From Clostridiales bacterium (GTDB lineage Bacteria; Bacillota; Clostridia; Oscillospirales; Oscillospiraceae): a stretch of 59,107 nucleotides of DNA. Below the pieces are notes generated by a model. It had not been told where the DNA came from, ran no database searches, and worked only from the letters and a program-made list of their open reading frames with translations. Made by a program: the position numbers and the translations under genes. Below are positions 1 to 8,086 of the stretch, one piece after another. Within the stretch, counting starts at the first letter, position 1, and every line of letters begins with the position of its first letter. The stretch is from contig JAAYAR010000090.1 in the NCBI GenBank assembly GCA_012719235.1, forward strand, positions 1-59,107, in the 5' to 3' direction.

Positions 1-27
1 TCCGAGTGACTGGATTCGAACCAGCGG
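1..27 (-). repeat. Partial copy of the tRNA-Pro 3' end (27 bases)
   Basis: Bases 1-27 are identical to bases 183-209, the discriminator, acceptor 3' strand and T-arm of the tRNA-Pro gene at 180-256. Beyond base 27 the match stops, and no anticodon arm or Pro anticodon can be drawn in 28-80, so this is not a complete second tRNA. A duplicated tRNA 3' end is what tRNA-targeting integrases leave at att sites. Only about 155 bases lie between the copies, so at most a scar remains. The copy touches the window edge, so its other flank is unseen. Confidence 0.6.
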
Positions 28-142
28 AGAGCGCAAACTGCGTTTACGCCTCCGTTTTTATGTCCCCACTCGCTCGCCGCTTACGCGGCAACCGCTCGGG
101 GATGACAAAGAGGCCGCCGGTTCTCATGGTGCATATGAACGA

Positions 143-180
143 ATTGAGAGCAGAACAACAAAAGTTGTCCTGCTCTCAAT
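143..180 (-). terminator. Hairpin directly after tRNA-Pro
   Basis: Arms ATTGAGAGCAG (143-153) and CTGCTCTCAAT (170-180) are perfect inverted repeats, and the inner AACAAC/GTTGT extends the stem. In the tRNA's orientation the stem starts at the terminal A of the encoded CCA. No clear U-tract follows, so termination, or a 3' processing signal, is inferred from position and stem strength. Confidence 0.5.
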
Positions 181-256
181 GGTCCGAGTGACTGGATTCG
201 AACCAGCGGCCTCTTGAACCCCATTCAAGCGCGATACCAAGCTTCGCCACACCCGG
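180..256 (-). tRNA. tRNA-Pro, anticodon GGG
   Basis: Read on the minus strand this folds as a 77-base tRNA. The acceptor stem pairs CCGGGTG with CACTCGG, followed by discriminator A and a genome-encoded CCA. The D-arm lies in the 5' third. The anticodon stem CTTGA/TCAAG encloses a seven-base loop ATGGGGT, placing GGG at positions 34-36. The T-arm contains TTCGAAT. GGG decodes CCC/CCU proline codons. A consensus promoter lies about 75 bases upstream and a strong hairpin directly follows. A fragment of its 3' end is repeated at bases 1-27. Confidence 0.95.
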
Positions 257-337
257 AAATGCCATTATTTGGTTTGTACCCGTGAGCGCGGAACCGGCGA
301 TTTACGGTTCATGCGCAACTCAAAGCTCTGAGAACGA

Positions 338-366
338 ATTATAGTGTTTCTTATCGGGAATGTCAA
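338..366 (-). promoter_or_regulatory. Consensus promoter for tRNA-Pro
   Basis: On the minus strand, TTGACA (361-366) and TATAAT (338-343) are separated by exactly 17 bases. Both hexamers are perfect sigma-70/SigA consensus. Transcription would begin near 331, giving a leader of about 75 bases before the tRNA 5' end. Nothing else is recognisable between 257 and 515. Confidence 0.85.
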
Positions 367-515
367 GGGGTTTGACAATGTGTATCTGTACAAAATCCTT
401 TTTGCCGATAGTTTCCTAAAAGCGCGACCCGCGAACAGGGCGATCTGACAATAGAGAAAAGAGTAAAACTTGCGGCCGGTGCCGTAAAGTTATGTATCAA
501 AACAGCGAGCGAGGC

Positions 516-908
516 TCAGTACAGTATTTCGGAACTGAAAGCGTGAGGCAGAAGATCCTTCATCGAATAGCAGACGTAGGAGGTGTCCTTTCTGGCGCAC
601 AGAAACTCCATGTCCCGGGAAAACTCGCTCAGGAACTGGCGGCAGCTGCCGCAGGGCATACAGTATTCGTCGGAATCGGATATCACGGCGATACGCATGA
701 AGTCGGTCCTGCCGGCACTGACGGCCTTTGCTGCGGCGACGCGCTCGGCGCAAAGGCACTCGCCATAGGCGGCGTTTTCGATGTTGCACCCCGTGAATAC
801 CGTTCCGTCACGGCACTCTATGGCGGCGCCCACGCGATATCTGGAGTAGGGAGCGTATGCCGTCCACATTGCCTCTTCCGCTCTTTTGATCAGCTCCTTG
901 TATGTCAT
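516..908 (-). CDS. cdd: Cytidine deaminase
   Basis: A 130-residue protein of normal length for the homotetrameric zinc cytidine deaminases, which convert cytidine and deoxycytidine to the uridine forms in pyrimidine salvage. The catalytic CAE motif (residues 53-55, with the glutamate as proton shuttle) and the second zinc motif PCGSCRQ (C86 and C89) are both present. The N-terminal region around YAPYSRYRVGAA is also typical. The start follows AAAGGAAAGGTT at a sensible distance. It lies 132 bases downstream of the glycosyltransferase on the same strand and could be read through from the pot operon. In many Firmicutes cdd sits beside era; era is not visible here. Confidence 0.95.
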   Translation of the reverse strand: MTYKELIKRAEEAMWTAYAPYSRYRVGAAIECRDGTVFTGCNIENAAYGECLCAERVAAAKAVSAGRTDFMRIAVISDSDEYCMPCGSCRQFLSEFSRDMEFLCARKDTSYVCYSMKDLLPHAFSSEILY

Positions 909-1040
909 GATAACCTTTCCTTTCCCGCTGCAGGTTTTGATGGGATGGCTGCGGTCTTTACGGCTAGGAGCCAGGTAAGGAAACGACGATCTGTATGTGA
1001 ATTTCGGTGTTCATAAAATATTCGGGGGAGGCGGCTGCTA

Positions 1041-1958
1041 TCAGATATTGATTTTTCTTGCGATAATATATTCGGGCCTGCCCTGAGCCTGATCAAGGAC
1101 GCGGCCGAGGTAACAGCCTACGATGCCTATGCAGGAGATGCCTATACCGATAAAAAACGTGACGATCGATACCGCTGCAGCCCAGGAGTAGAAGACCGGC
1201 AGGCACAGCATCACGATGAGGGCTGCAAGGGCGGCCAGGCTGACGACGGCGCCTATCCCGAGCGGCGCAGTGAGAGGGACTTTCGAAAAGGATAAGAGGC
1301 CGTTTCCCGCAAGTCGCAGCATTTTTTTCAGATTATATTTCGTCTTGCCCACTTTGCGCTCGTGGCGCACATACTCAAGGGCGGTCTGGCGGAAGCCGAC
1401 CCAGCTGACGAGCCCACGCACATACCTGCCCCGCTCGGGCAGGGCCTTCATAGCCTCGCACACCTTGCGGTCAAGAAGGCGGAAGTCGCCTGTGTCGCGG
1501 GGGATATCAATCTCGGTTATCGCGCCCAGAACCCTGTAAAACACGCTGGCCGTCAGTTTCTTCAGGGCCGTCTCGCCGAGGCGGCGCTTTCGCAGCCCGT
1601 AGACTACGTCGAATCCTTCCCGCCAGATGCGGACCATCTCCGGGATGAGTTCGGGGGGGTCCTGCATGTCTGAGTCGATGACGACGACACAGTTTCCCGT
1701 ACAGAGCTCCATCCCGGCCGTGATGGCGGCCTGATGGCCGAAGTTGCGTGACAAGCCGATAAGCTTTACACGTTTATCTCGGGAGCACATCTGCTCGGCG
1801 ATCTCCGGCGTGCGGTCGCTGCTGCCGTCGTCGACGAGTATTATCTCGTAGCTCTCGCCGCCGGCTTCCAGCACGCCCGCCAGATGGCCGATACAGGGCT
1901 CCAATCCCTCTTCTTCGTTATATACGGGAACAATAACAGACAGAGTTATATCATCCAT
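1041..1958 (-). CDS. GT2 glycosyltransferase, DPM1/GtrB-like, membrane anchored
   Basis: A family 2 glycosyltransferase of 305 residues. The N-terminal GT-A domain has VIVPVYNEEE, VDDGSSD and the DXD-type SDMQDPPE motifs. Two hydrophobic helices follow in the last 90 residues, as in the GtrB/DpmA group that loads a sugar onto polyprenyl phosphate at the inner membrane face. The sugar and acceptor are not predictable. I chose the ATG at 1958 because GGTG lies five bases before it; an in-frame GTG at 1970 would lie further inside potD. It overlaps the end of potD by a few bases, so it is very probably the last gene of the polyamine transporter operon, an unexplained pairing. Confidence 0.9.
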   Translation of the reverse strand: MDDITLSVIVPVYNEEEGLEPCIGHLAGVLEAGGESYEIILVDDGSSDRTPEIAEQMCSRDKRVKLIGLSRNFGHQAAITAGMELCTGNCVVVIDSDMQDPPELIPEMVRIWREGFDVVYGLRKRRLGETALKKLTASVFYRVLGAITEIDIPRDTGDFRLLDRKVCEAMKALPERGRYVRGLVSWVGFRQTALEYVRHERKVGKTKYNLKKMLRLAGNGLLSFSKVPLTAPLGIGAVVSLAALAALIVMLCLPVFYSWAAAVSIVTFFIGIGISCIGIVGCYLGRVLDQAQGRPEYIIARKINI

Positions 1959-1959
1959 A

Positions 1960-3165
1960 TCACCGCGCACCGTCCGCGTCCGCGCGGCGTTTGGCTGCGC
2001 GTTTTCTTTTTTTGTTAGACCTGTAGGCGAGGTAAACTGCTGCGATAATGACGACTGCCGCGGTTGCTACGGCGTATGTGACCCAGCTCGTTGTCGAAGC
2101 ATCTGTCCTCACGTCGAGCCACAGAGAGTCCATGATCTGTGTGGCCTCTTTTGACAGCGTGAGGTAGGCGACGCCTTTTGAGAGGATCTCATCCGAGGGG
2201 TAAGCTATCCCGCGTTCGTATTCGGTAAGTTCAAGCGACTCAGCCACACCGTTGACGGGCGAGCCGTAGCCGGTGTATGCCGCGTTGGCGGCGGCCGCTT
2301 CAAAAGAACACATAAAGTTTATATAAGCCTCGGCGGCCTCCTTGTTTGTGCTTGAAGTCGGTATACACATAGCGTCGATATACAGGTTAAAGCCCTCTTC
2401 CGGGAAACAGAAAGCGAGATCGGGGTTCTCACGATGCATCGTGATGAAATCTCCGGCGTAATACGGGGCGATCCATGCTTCAGCCCGCTCCATCTGGTCA
2501 AAGACCTGATCCATCACGTAGCTCTGTACGAGCGGCTTCTGCGCGGCCAGCAGTTCGGCCGCCGCTCTGAGGTCTGATTCATCCTCGGTGTTGACGTCGA
2601 TTCCGAGCGCTAGCTCGGCCGCGGCGAAGGCGTCGCGCGGGTTGTCGAACATCAGTATCTTGCCGGAGTATCTCTCGTCCCAGAGGGCGTCCCAACTCGT
2701 TACTGTATCGACGTAACGGGTGTTGTATATGATGCCCACTGTCCCCCAGAAATAGGGCACGCTGTACTCGTTATTGGGGTCGTACAGAGTGTTTTTAAAA
2801 CTCTCGCCGATGCTTGCGTAGTTGGGGATGTTGTCATAATTCAGCTTTTGCAGCATCCCTTCGCTTATCAGGCGGGCTATCATATAGTCAGAGGGTATGA
2901 TCACGTCATAGCTGGAGCCGCCCGTCTTGAGCTTTGTGTAAAGAGATTCGTTGCTCTCATAAGTGGAGTAATTGACCTCGATGCCGGTGGCCTCGGTGAA
3001 AGCGGCGTTAACGTCAAGGAGGCCGTCGGAACCGTCGGAAATATATTGGCCCCAGTTGTACACGTTGATAACAGCGGGCTTGGCGGCGGCCGTTTCAAAA
3101 GCCAGGAACGGAACGAAAGCCAGCAGGGCAACAGCGGCGCATATTGTGAGAAGAGTCTTTTTCAA
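1960..3165 (-). CDS. potD: Spermidine/putrescine-binding protein with C-terminal membrane anchor
   Basis: The extracytoplasmic solute-binding component of a polyamine ABC transporter, 401 residues. The N-terminus is a signal peptide with an Ala-rich cleavage region, and the mature part opens with VINVYNWGQYI, a hallmark of the PotD/PotF family. There is no lipobox cysteine. Instead a hydrophobic helix lies near residues 366-384, followed by a strongly basic tail (RSNKKRKRAAKRR), so the protein looks anchored by its C-terminus rather than by lipid. The start is TTG, overlapping the potC stop codon, with an AGAAAGGA site upstream, which suggests translational coupling. Polyamine specificity is inferred from family and operon; binding residues were not checked individually. 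Confidence 0.93.
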   Translation of the reverse strand: MKKTLLTICAAVALLAFVPFLAFETAAAKPAVINVYNWGQYISDGSDGLLDVNAAFTEATGIEVNYSTYESNESLYTKLKTGGSSYDVIIPSDYMIARLISEGMLQKLNYDNIPNYASIGESFKNTLYDPNNEYSVPYFWGTVGIIYNTRYVDTVTSWDALWDERYSGKILMFDNPRDAFAAAELALGIDVNTEDESDLRAAAELLAAQKPLVQSYVMDQVFDQMERAEAWIAPYYAGDFITMHRENPDLAFCFPEEGFNLYIDAMCIPTSSTNKEAAEAYINFMCSFEAAAANAAYTGYGSPVNGVAESLELTEYERGIAYPSDEILSKGVAYLTLSKEATQIMDSLWLDVRTDASTTSWVTYAVATAAVVIIAAVYLAYRSNKKRKRAAKRRADADGAR

Positions 3166-4007
3166 GTTTTTTCTACGTCCTTTCTCCGAAATACCAACTG
3201 GGTAATATTCGAGCAGCGCGGCCGCTTGTCGGCTCGCCCGGAAACGATGTTCATAACGATCAAAACGGCCAGCAGCATGGCAAAAAGCAGTGTGAACAGC
3301 GCGTATATCTTGGGCGGAAGAGGCTTTTTCGTATAACTGTAGATCTCAATGGGCAGCGTCGCGAAACTCGGCCCGTACACGAAATAACTAATGACGAAAT
3401 CGTCGAGCGACATTGTGAACGCTATGAGCAGTCCCGAAACGATGCCGGGAAGGATCTCATGGATCACTACTTTGAAAAAAGCCTGTACAGGCGTGCATCC
3501 CAGGTCCATCGCGGCCTCCCGCAGACTGGGATCCATGTTTGTCACCCGCGGCATGACCGACAGTATCGTGTAGGGCAGGTTGAACGTGATGTGGGCAAGA
3601 AGCAGCGTTGTAAACCCCAGCACGTTCGAGCGGTCGAAGAGCTTCCCGCCAAGTACGAAAAGAAGCGACAGCGACACACCTGTCACGATGTCGGGATTCG
3701 TCATGGGGATATTGGTGACCGTCATTACGGCGGAGCGAAACCTCTTTCCGAAAGAACGGATGCCGAGAGCCGCCGCGGTGCCGAGAGCGGTCGCGATGAC
3801 TGATGACAAAACAGCGACGATCAGGGAGTTCAGAAGGAGGGGGATGAGCGTCCTGTCCCGGAAAAGCGCCACGTAGTTCGAGAAAGTAAACTCCTTGAAG
3901 ACCGCAAGATCGGTGCCGGTGTTGAAGGAGCCCGCTATCAAAAGAATTATGGGCAGGTACAAAAAAAACAATACGACGATCAGAATGATCTTAAGCGCCC
4001 TGCTCAC
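3162..4007 (-). CDS. potC: Polyamine ABC transporter permease PotC
   Basis: A MetI-like inner-membrane permease of 281 residues with about six hydrophobic segments. The cytoplasmic coupling (EAA) loop is visible as EAAMDLGCTPVQAFFKVV, the site that docks on the PotA ATPase. It pairs with PotB to form the translocation channel for polyamines delivered by PotD. The start is a GTG that overlaps the potB stop in GTGA, and its own stop overlaps the potD start, so the three genes are tightly coupled. The assignment of PotC rather than PotB rests on gene order and the N-terminal sequence. Confidence 0.93.
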   Translation of the reverse strand: MSRALKIILIVVLFFLYLPIILLIAGSFNTGTDLAVFKEFTFSNYVALFRDRTLIPLLLNSLIVAVLSSVIATALGTAAALGIRSFGKRFRSAVMTVTNIPMTNPDIVTGVSLSLLFVLGGKLFDRSNVLGFTTLLLAHITFNLPYTILSVMPRVTNMDPSLREAAMDLGCTPVQAFFKVVIHEILPGIVSGLLIAFTMSLDDFVISYFVYGPSFATLPIEIYSYTKKPLPPKIYALFTLLFAMLLAVLIVMNIVSGRADKRPRCSNITQLVFRRKDVEKT

Positions 4008-4816
4008 ATCAGCGCCTCCCTCTCTTCCGATCCGGAAAAGCGCTCCATCAGGCCGATGCAGATGAATACCATCACCATCAGCACGAGGGAGATGGCAGCG
4101 CCGAGATTCGGGTTATACGCGGTCTTAAACTGCGACTCGATAACGTCGCCTATCATGGTAGTGCCCGAGCCGCCGAGCTTTTTTGAGATATAGAACGTGC
4201 TCACGGCAGGAACAAACACCATCGAGACGCCCGAGATAATGCCCGATACGCTCAGCGGCAGAATAACTTTCAGAAAAACCTGCGTCCTGTTGCAGCCGAG
4301 GTCCTTTGCCGCCTCTATGAGGCTGGGGTCAATGTGCGACAGCACGGTATACACAGGCAGTATCATGTAGGGGAGGTAGTTGTAGACCATGCCGAGCACA
4401 ACGGCCCCGTTGTTTCTTATGAGCGGCAGGGGGGAGATACCGAATTTTCCGAGTATATTATTAATGATGCCCGTATCCTCCAGAAGCGAGACCCACGCGA
4501 TCGTGCGCAGCAAAAAGCTCATGCTCATCGGCAGCATCACAAGGAGTATCAGAAAGCGCTGCCTTGACTGTTTCGCCCTGGCGATAGCGAGGGCCACTGG
4601 GTAGCCGAGGATCAGGCATATTAAAGAGGACACCAGCGCGAGCCAGATAGATTTGATGAGGATCGGCCAGTAGTTCCCGATAGACACTATATTCCTGAGC
4701 GTGAATTCCCCCGTTACGCTGTCGGTGAAAGCGTAATAAACGACGGCGCACAGCGGGAGGATGATAAATATGGACATCCACGCGAGGTAAGGCGAAGCAA
4801 GGCCTCTAACTCTCAT
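4004..4816 (-). CDS. potB: Polyamine ABC transporter permease PotB
   Basis: A MetI-like permease, 270 residues from the chosen start, with six predicted membrane helices and the EAA loop [17 protein letters not shown]. It forms a heterodimeric channel with PotC. An ATG nine codons further upstream is possible, but the ATG at 4816 has a near-perfect GAGGAGG site at good spacing, inside the end of potA. The resulting 11-base overlap with potA fits the coupled architecture of the operon. Confidence 0.93.
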   Translation of the reverse strand: MRVRGLASPYLAWMSIFIILPLCAVVYYAFTDSVTGEFTLRNIVSIGNYWPILIKSIWLALVSSLICLILGYPVALAIARAKQSRQRFLILLVMLPMSMSFLLRTIAWVSLLEDTGIINNILGKFGISPLPLIRNNGAVVLGMVYNYLPYMILPVYTVLSHIDPSLIEAAKDLGCNRTQVFLKVILPLSVSGIISGVSMVFVPAVSTFYISKKLGGSGTTMIGDVIESQFKTAYNPNLGAAISLVLMVMVFICIGLMERFSGSEEREALM

Positions 4817-5957
4817 AATACTCCTCCTCGCCCGGGTCCTCACCGTAGACTATGGAGGGGTCGTTGATCTCGTCGTACTCTTCGCTGTAGGAGCTGTAAT
4901 CCCCGAACATGCCGGAGTACGCGCTTTTTTTCATAATGTGTATCTCTTCGGGATGTATATCAATGCCGATATATGAGCCGACCTCGTGATAATCCGTCGT
5001 CTGTATCAGCCATTTGAATCCGTAGAAATCCACAATGATGTCGTAGTGCAGCCCTTTGAATGTTACGCCGGTGACGGTGCCGCAGAGATGGCGGCTGTCC
5101 GCGGGGACGATATCGACGTCCTCCGGGCGTATGACGACGTCTACGGGCTCGTTTGCCGCAAAGCCCTTATCCACGCACTTGAACTTTCTGCCGAACATCA
5201 GGACCAGCTTGTCGGAGAGCATGACGCCGTCGAGAATATTCGACTCCCCGATAAAGTCGGCTACAAATGCGTTCTTCGGCTCGTTATACACGTCCTGAGG
5301 CGTGCCGATCTGCTGGATGACGCCCTTGTCCATCACGACGACTGTGTCGGACATCGCAAGCGCCTCCTCCTGGTCGTGCGTTACATATATAAATGTGATA
5401 CCGAGCTGCTTCTGGATACGCTTGAGCTCGTTTTGCATATCCTTTCTCAGGCGCATATCCAGCGCGCCGAGCGGCTCGTCAAGCAGCAGGACTTTCGGCT
5501 TGTTTATCAGCGCCCTCGCGATGGCAACGCGCTGCTGCTGCCCGCCGGACAACGCCGTGATCTTGCGCTCTTCAAAGCCGCGCAGGCTGACAAGCTTCAG
5601 CATCTCCGCGACGCGCTCGTCGATCTCGTCCTCTTTTACTTTTGCGACGCGAAGTCCGAACGCTATGTTGTCAAAAACGTTCAGGTGAGGGAACAGCGCG
5701 TATCGCTGGAATATCGTGTTGATTTTGCGTTTATGTGAAGGAATATGATTAATCCTCACACCGTCAAAATAGACGTTGCCGGATGTGGGTTCAAGAAAGC
5801 CGCCTATTATCCGCAGCGTTGTGGTCTTGCCGCATCCGCTTGGCCCGAGTAGTGTGAGGAATTCTCCGTCATTAATTTTCAGATTAACGGAATCTAATAT
5901 GACCTCGTCATCGAATCGCACTACGCAATCCTCAAGGCGTATCAGCTCTTTGGCCAT
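4806..5957 (-). CDS. potA: Polyamine ABC transporter ATP-binding protein PotA
   Basis: The ATPase subunit of the polyamine importer. Residue numbers count from an in-frame ATG two codons upstream: Walker A GPSGCGKT (about 40-47), ABC signature LSGGQ (about 138-142), Walker B VLLLDEP (about 158-164), and a C-terminal TOBE-like regulatory domain after about residue 240. The tail is unusually acidic and tyrosine-rich (EEEYYES at the end). I placed the start at 5957 because GAGGGGG abuts the upstream ATG with no spacer but sits about six bases before this one. It is the first gene of potABCD-GT2, behind a promoter at 6012-6039. Confidence 0.96.
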   Translation of the reverse strand: MAKELIRLEDCVVRFDDEVILDSVNLKINDGEFLTLLGPSGCGKTTTLRIIGGFLEPTSGNVYFDGVRINHIPSHKRKINTIFQRYALFPHLNVFDNIAFGLRVAKVKEDEIDERVAEMLKLVSLRGFEERKITALSGGQQQRVAIARALINKPKVLLLDEPLGALDMRLRKDMQNELKRIQKQLGITFIYVTHDQEEALAMSDTVVVMDKGVIQQIGTPQDVYNEPKNAFVADFIGESNILDGVMLSDKLVLMFGRKFKCVDKGFAANEPVDVVIRPEDVDIVPADSRHLCGTVTGVTFKGLHYDIIVDFYGFKWLIQTTDYHEVGSYIGIDIHPEEIHIMKKSAYSGMFGDYSSYSEEYDEINDPSIVYGEDPGEEEYYES

Positions 5958-6011
5958 TATCATCCCCCTCTTGATCCGTTTATTCCGTATAACGGCAGGA
6001 ATTACGAAAAC

Positions 6012-6039
6012 ATTATAGATGAGTTGCGAAAAAAGTCAA
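6012..6039 (-). promoter_or_regulatory. Promoter of the potABCD operon
   Basis: On the minus strand, TTGACT (6034-6039) and TATAAT (6012-6017) are 16 bases apart. The run of six T's after the -35 box may further raise activity. This is the only strong promoter upstream of the five overlapping genes. Confidence 0.8.
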
Positions 6040-6060
6040 TAATAAACAGAGGGGGGCAGG

Positions 6061-7044
6061 TCAGTCTTCCCGGGCGAACAGAGCGGCGACAGTCTCGGGA
6101 AAATACTGCCTCACAAAGTCGCAGTCTTTTACTTTAAAGGTCTTGCCGCTCAGATATTCAAGCGTGCCCATATGGTCCCCGGGCCCGAAACGCAGCCTGT
6201 ACGAGCACAGAGCCTGGTGCTGTTCCTTGCCCGAGCGGCCCGTGATACCGTATTTCCCGTCGCCGAGCAGCGGATGACCCGCGGCTGCGAGCTGAGCGCG
6301 GATCTGGTGGGTCCTGCCTGTAACGAGAACGCACCGCAGCAGCGTAAGCCCGCTGCGCGCACTGATCGTCTCATAGAGCGTTATCGCTTTTCGCGCGCCG
6401 GGTACAGGGCGAGTCCGGACATAGACTTTGTTTTGAACCGAGTCTTTGAAGAGATAGTTTTCGAGGCGGCCGGAGCGGGGAGAGGGCGTACCGCGCACGA
6501 TGCAGAGATACTCCTTGTGTACCTCGCCCGAACGTATCATCTCGTCGACGTCGCGCAGAGCGGCGGCATTTTTTGCGGCGATAACGAGTCCGGAGGTGTT
6601 TCGGTCGATCCGGTTGCACAGAGCGGGTGCGAACGAATTCTCCTGCTTGGGGTTCCATTCGTTTTTCTGGTATAAGTACGCCTGGATATTGGCTATCAGC
6701 GTACCGACCGCGCCGAAGCTGTCGGCATGCACGGACATGCCTGCCCGTTTGTCGCAAAGGATTATGTTCGCATCCTCGTACACGATCTCGAGATCGGGGG
6801 TCGAAACGGCCAGGTATGCGTTGTCCTTGTCGGGCCGGTTGAAAAACTCGTCACCTATATATATTGCGAGCTCGTCCCCCTCCGCAAGCCGCGTGTCCCG
6901 CTTTCCGGGGACTCCGTTCACGCGAACGCGTTTGAGCCTGATATATTTTTGCGCCAGGGTGCCGGGAAGAAGCGGAGCTATCTTGGCAAGAAATCTGTCT
7001 AGCCTCTGTCCCGCGTCGTTCGGGCCGACTGTAAAATGCTTCAT
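6061..7044 (-). CDS. RluA-family 23S rRNA pseudouridine synthase with S4 domain
   Basis: A 327-residue pseudouridine synthase. An S4 RNA-binding domain covers about residues 12-65 (RLDRFLAK...VRVNG). The catalytic domain carries NRIDRNTSGL, with the catalytic aspartate at D147; families usually have HRLDxxTSGL, so the leading His is replaced by Asn. The C-terminal GRTHQIRAQLA motif is also present. This combination is typical of RluC/RluD-type enzymes that modify 23S rRNA, but the target uridines cannot be inferred. The start follows AAAGGACAG. It is transcribed divergently from the DUF177-rpmF operon. Confidence 0.93.
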   Translation of the reverse strand: MKHFTVGPNDAGQRLDRFLAKIAPLLPGTLAQKYIRLKRVRVNGVPGKRDTRLAEGDELAIYIGDEFFNRPDKDNAYLAVSTPDLEIVYEDANIILCDKRAGMSVHADSFGAVGTLIANIQAYLYQKNEWNPKQENSFAPALCNRIDRNTSGLVIAAKNAAALRDVDEMIRSGEVHKEYLCIVRGTPSPRSGRLENYLFKDSVQNKVYVRTRPVPGARKAITLYETISARSGLTLLRCVLVTGRTHQIRAQLAAAGHPLLGDGKYGITGRSGKEQHQALCSYRLRFGPGDHMGTLEYLSGKTFKVKDCDFVRQYFPETVAALFARED

Positions 7045-7125
7045 TTATTTTTCTGTCCTTTCGGGGTTGCTGCAGAGCGCCGCGGAAAATGATAAACAAA
7101 AGCGACCGTTCATAGTATTGTTAAT

Positions 7126-7154
7126 ATGTTACCACATAATATACCTGCGGGCAA
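7126..7154 (-). promoter_or_regulatory. Possible promoter of the pseudouridine synthase
   Basis: On the minus strand TTGCCC (7149-7154) and TAACAT (7126-7131) are 17 bases apart. The spacing is ideal but both hexamers are imperfect, so this is tentative. Confidence 0.4.
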
Positions 7155-7206
7155 ACTGAAAAACCCGGCCGGTTTCCGGTTTAATTATCGGGAAGGAAAA
7201 AAGGAA

Positions 7207-7235
7207 TTGACAAGGTATATTCGTTCCTCTATAAT
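7207..7235 (+). promoter_or_regulatory. Consensus promoter for DUF177-rpmF
   Basis: TTGACA (7207-7212) and TATAAT (7230-7235) are exactly 17 bases apart, a perfect vegetative promoter. It lies 27 bases before the first start codon. Confidence 0.9.
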
Positions 7236-7261
7236 GTACACGCTGTTTTATGAGGTGAAGT

Positions 7262-7747
7262 ATGCTTATTGATCTCAGGTCTATCCTTGACAGACCGGGA
7301 GCGCGTATATCGTTCAATACCGAACTTGACTTCTCGGATTTTATGTTCGGCGCGCAAAAGCCCGTTAAGGAGCCTGTCTATGTGAGCGGAGAGATCTTCA
7401 ATAAGGCGGGCGTTATTTTTCTGCTCGCCGACGTTGTGACAAATCTTCACTGTGTATGCGATCGCTGCGCGGCGGACTTTACGCGCGAATATCGCAGTCG
7501 GATCGAAACTCTTCTGTGTGAAAAACCCGACGAGGATGACACGGAATCGTACCCGATAGAAAATGACAGCGTTGAAGTTGACGAGATCATCACATCGGCG
7601 TTTGTCCTTGATATGGACAGCAGATTCCTGTGCAGACCGGATTGCAGGGGGATATGTGCCAAATGCGGCGCCGACCTGAACGATGGCCCCTGTGGCTGCG
7701 CTGAGGAGACGGATTCCCGGTGGGCAGCCCTGAAGGACCTTTTCTGA
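7262..7747 (+). CDS. YceD/DUF177 family protein
   Basis: A 161-residue protein of the YceD (DUF177) family, almost always encoded just before rpmF and linked in bacteria and plastids to 23S rRNA accumulation. Cysteine pairs occur at residues 66/69, 124-135 and 144/146, so a structural metal site is likely. The pattern CRGICAKCGADLN is the family's C-terminal signature. The start follows GAGGTGAAG directly. Its exact biochemical role is not predictable from the sequence. Confidence 0.9.
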   Translation: MLIDLRSILDRPGARISFNTELDFSDFMFGAQKPVKEPVYVSGEIFNKAGVIFLLADVVTNLHCVCDRCAADFTREYRSRIETLLCEKPDEDDTESYPIENDSVEVDEIITSAFVLDMDSRFLCRPDCRGICAKCGADLNDGPCGCAEETDSRWAALKDLF

Positions 7748-7808
7748 GGACCGGGGCGAAAAACAGATATAGCCCGCATCCCGATGCGGCTGCAAGGAGG
7801 TGTCATAC

Positions 7809-7997
7809 ATGGCGGTCCCGAAGAATAAAGTTTCGAAAGCAAGAAGAGACAAGAGGCGCGGTTCAAACTACACTCTGAAAGCTCCCGCGCTCGTGGCCTG
7901 TCCCAAGTGCGGTGAAATGCGCTTGCCCCACAGAGCCTGTAAGAACTGCGGTACTTACGATGGTCGTGAGGTTATTGCGGTAGAGGAAAAGAAGTAA
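7809..7997 (+). CDS. rpmF: 50S ribosomal protein L32
   Basis: A 62-residue L32. It opens with the family signature [17 protein letters not shown] and carries a CPKC...CKNC zinc ribbon, i.e. the C+ form with all four zinc ligands. I chose the ATG at 7809, which has AAGGAGGTG six bases upstream; an in-frame ATG three codons earlier would overlap that site. It follows the DUF177 gene by about 60 bases and shares its promoter. Confidence 0.97.
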   Translation: MAVPKNKVSKARRDKRRGSNYTLKAPALVACPKCGEMRLPHRACKNCGTYDGREVIAVEEKK

Positions 7998-8014
7998 AAT
8001 CATAGCAGACCGGT

Positions 8015-8050
8015 GGAGGGGGATCGAGTTTTCCCTCTCCTCTGTTTTAT
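8015..8050 (+). terminator. Terminator after rpmF
   Basis: GGAGGGGGA (8015-8023) pairs with TCCCTCTCC (8032-8040) with one G-T wobble, followed by TCTGTTTTA. It would end or attenuate the DUF177-rpmF transcript before the DUF512 gene. Confidence 0.6.
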
Positions 8051-8086
8051 CCGGTCAAAACCGGGACAATACGGGGAGGGTGAGCG

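Noticed and set aside
6-191. A 61-codon frame spanning the tRNA fragment and hairpin
   Set aside because: It is made of tRNA and hairpin sequence with no ribosome site; such frames next to tRNA genes are common artefacts.
4986-5738. A 250-codon plus-strand frame against potA
   Set aside because: It is antisense to the ABC ATPase motifs and has no family resemblance.
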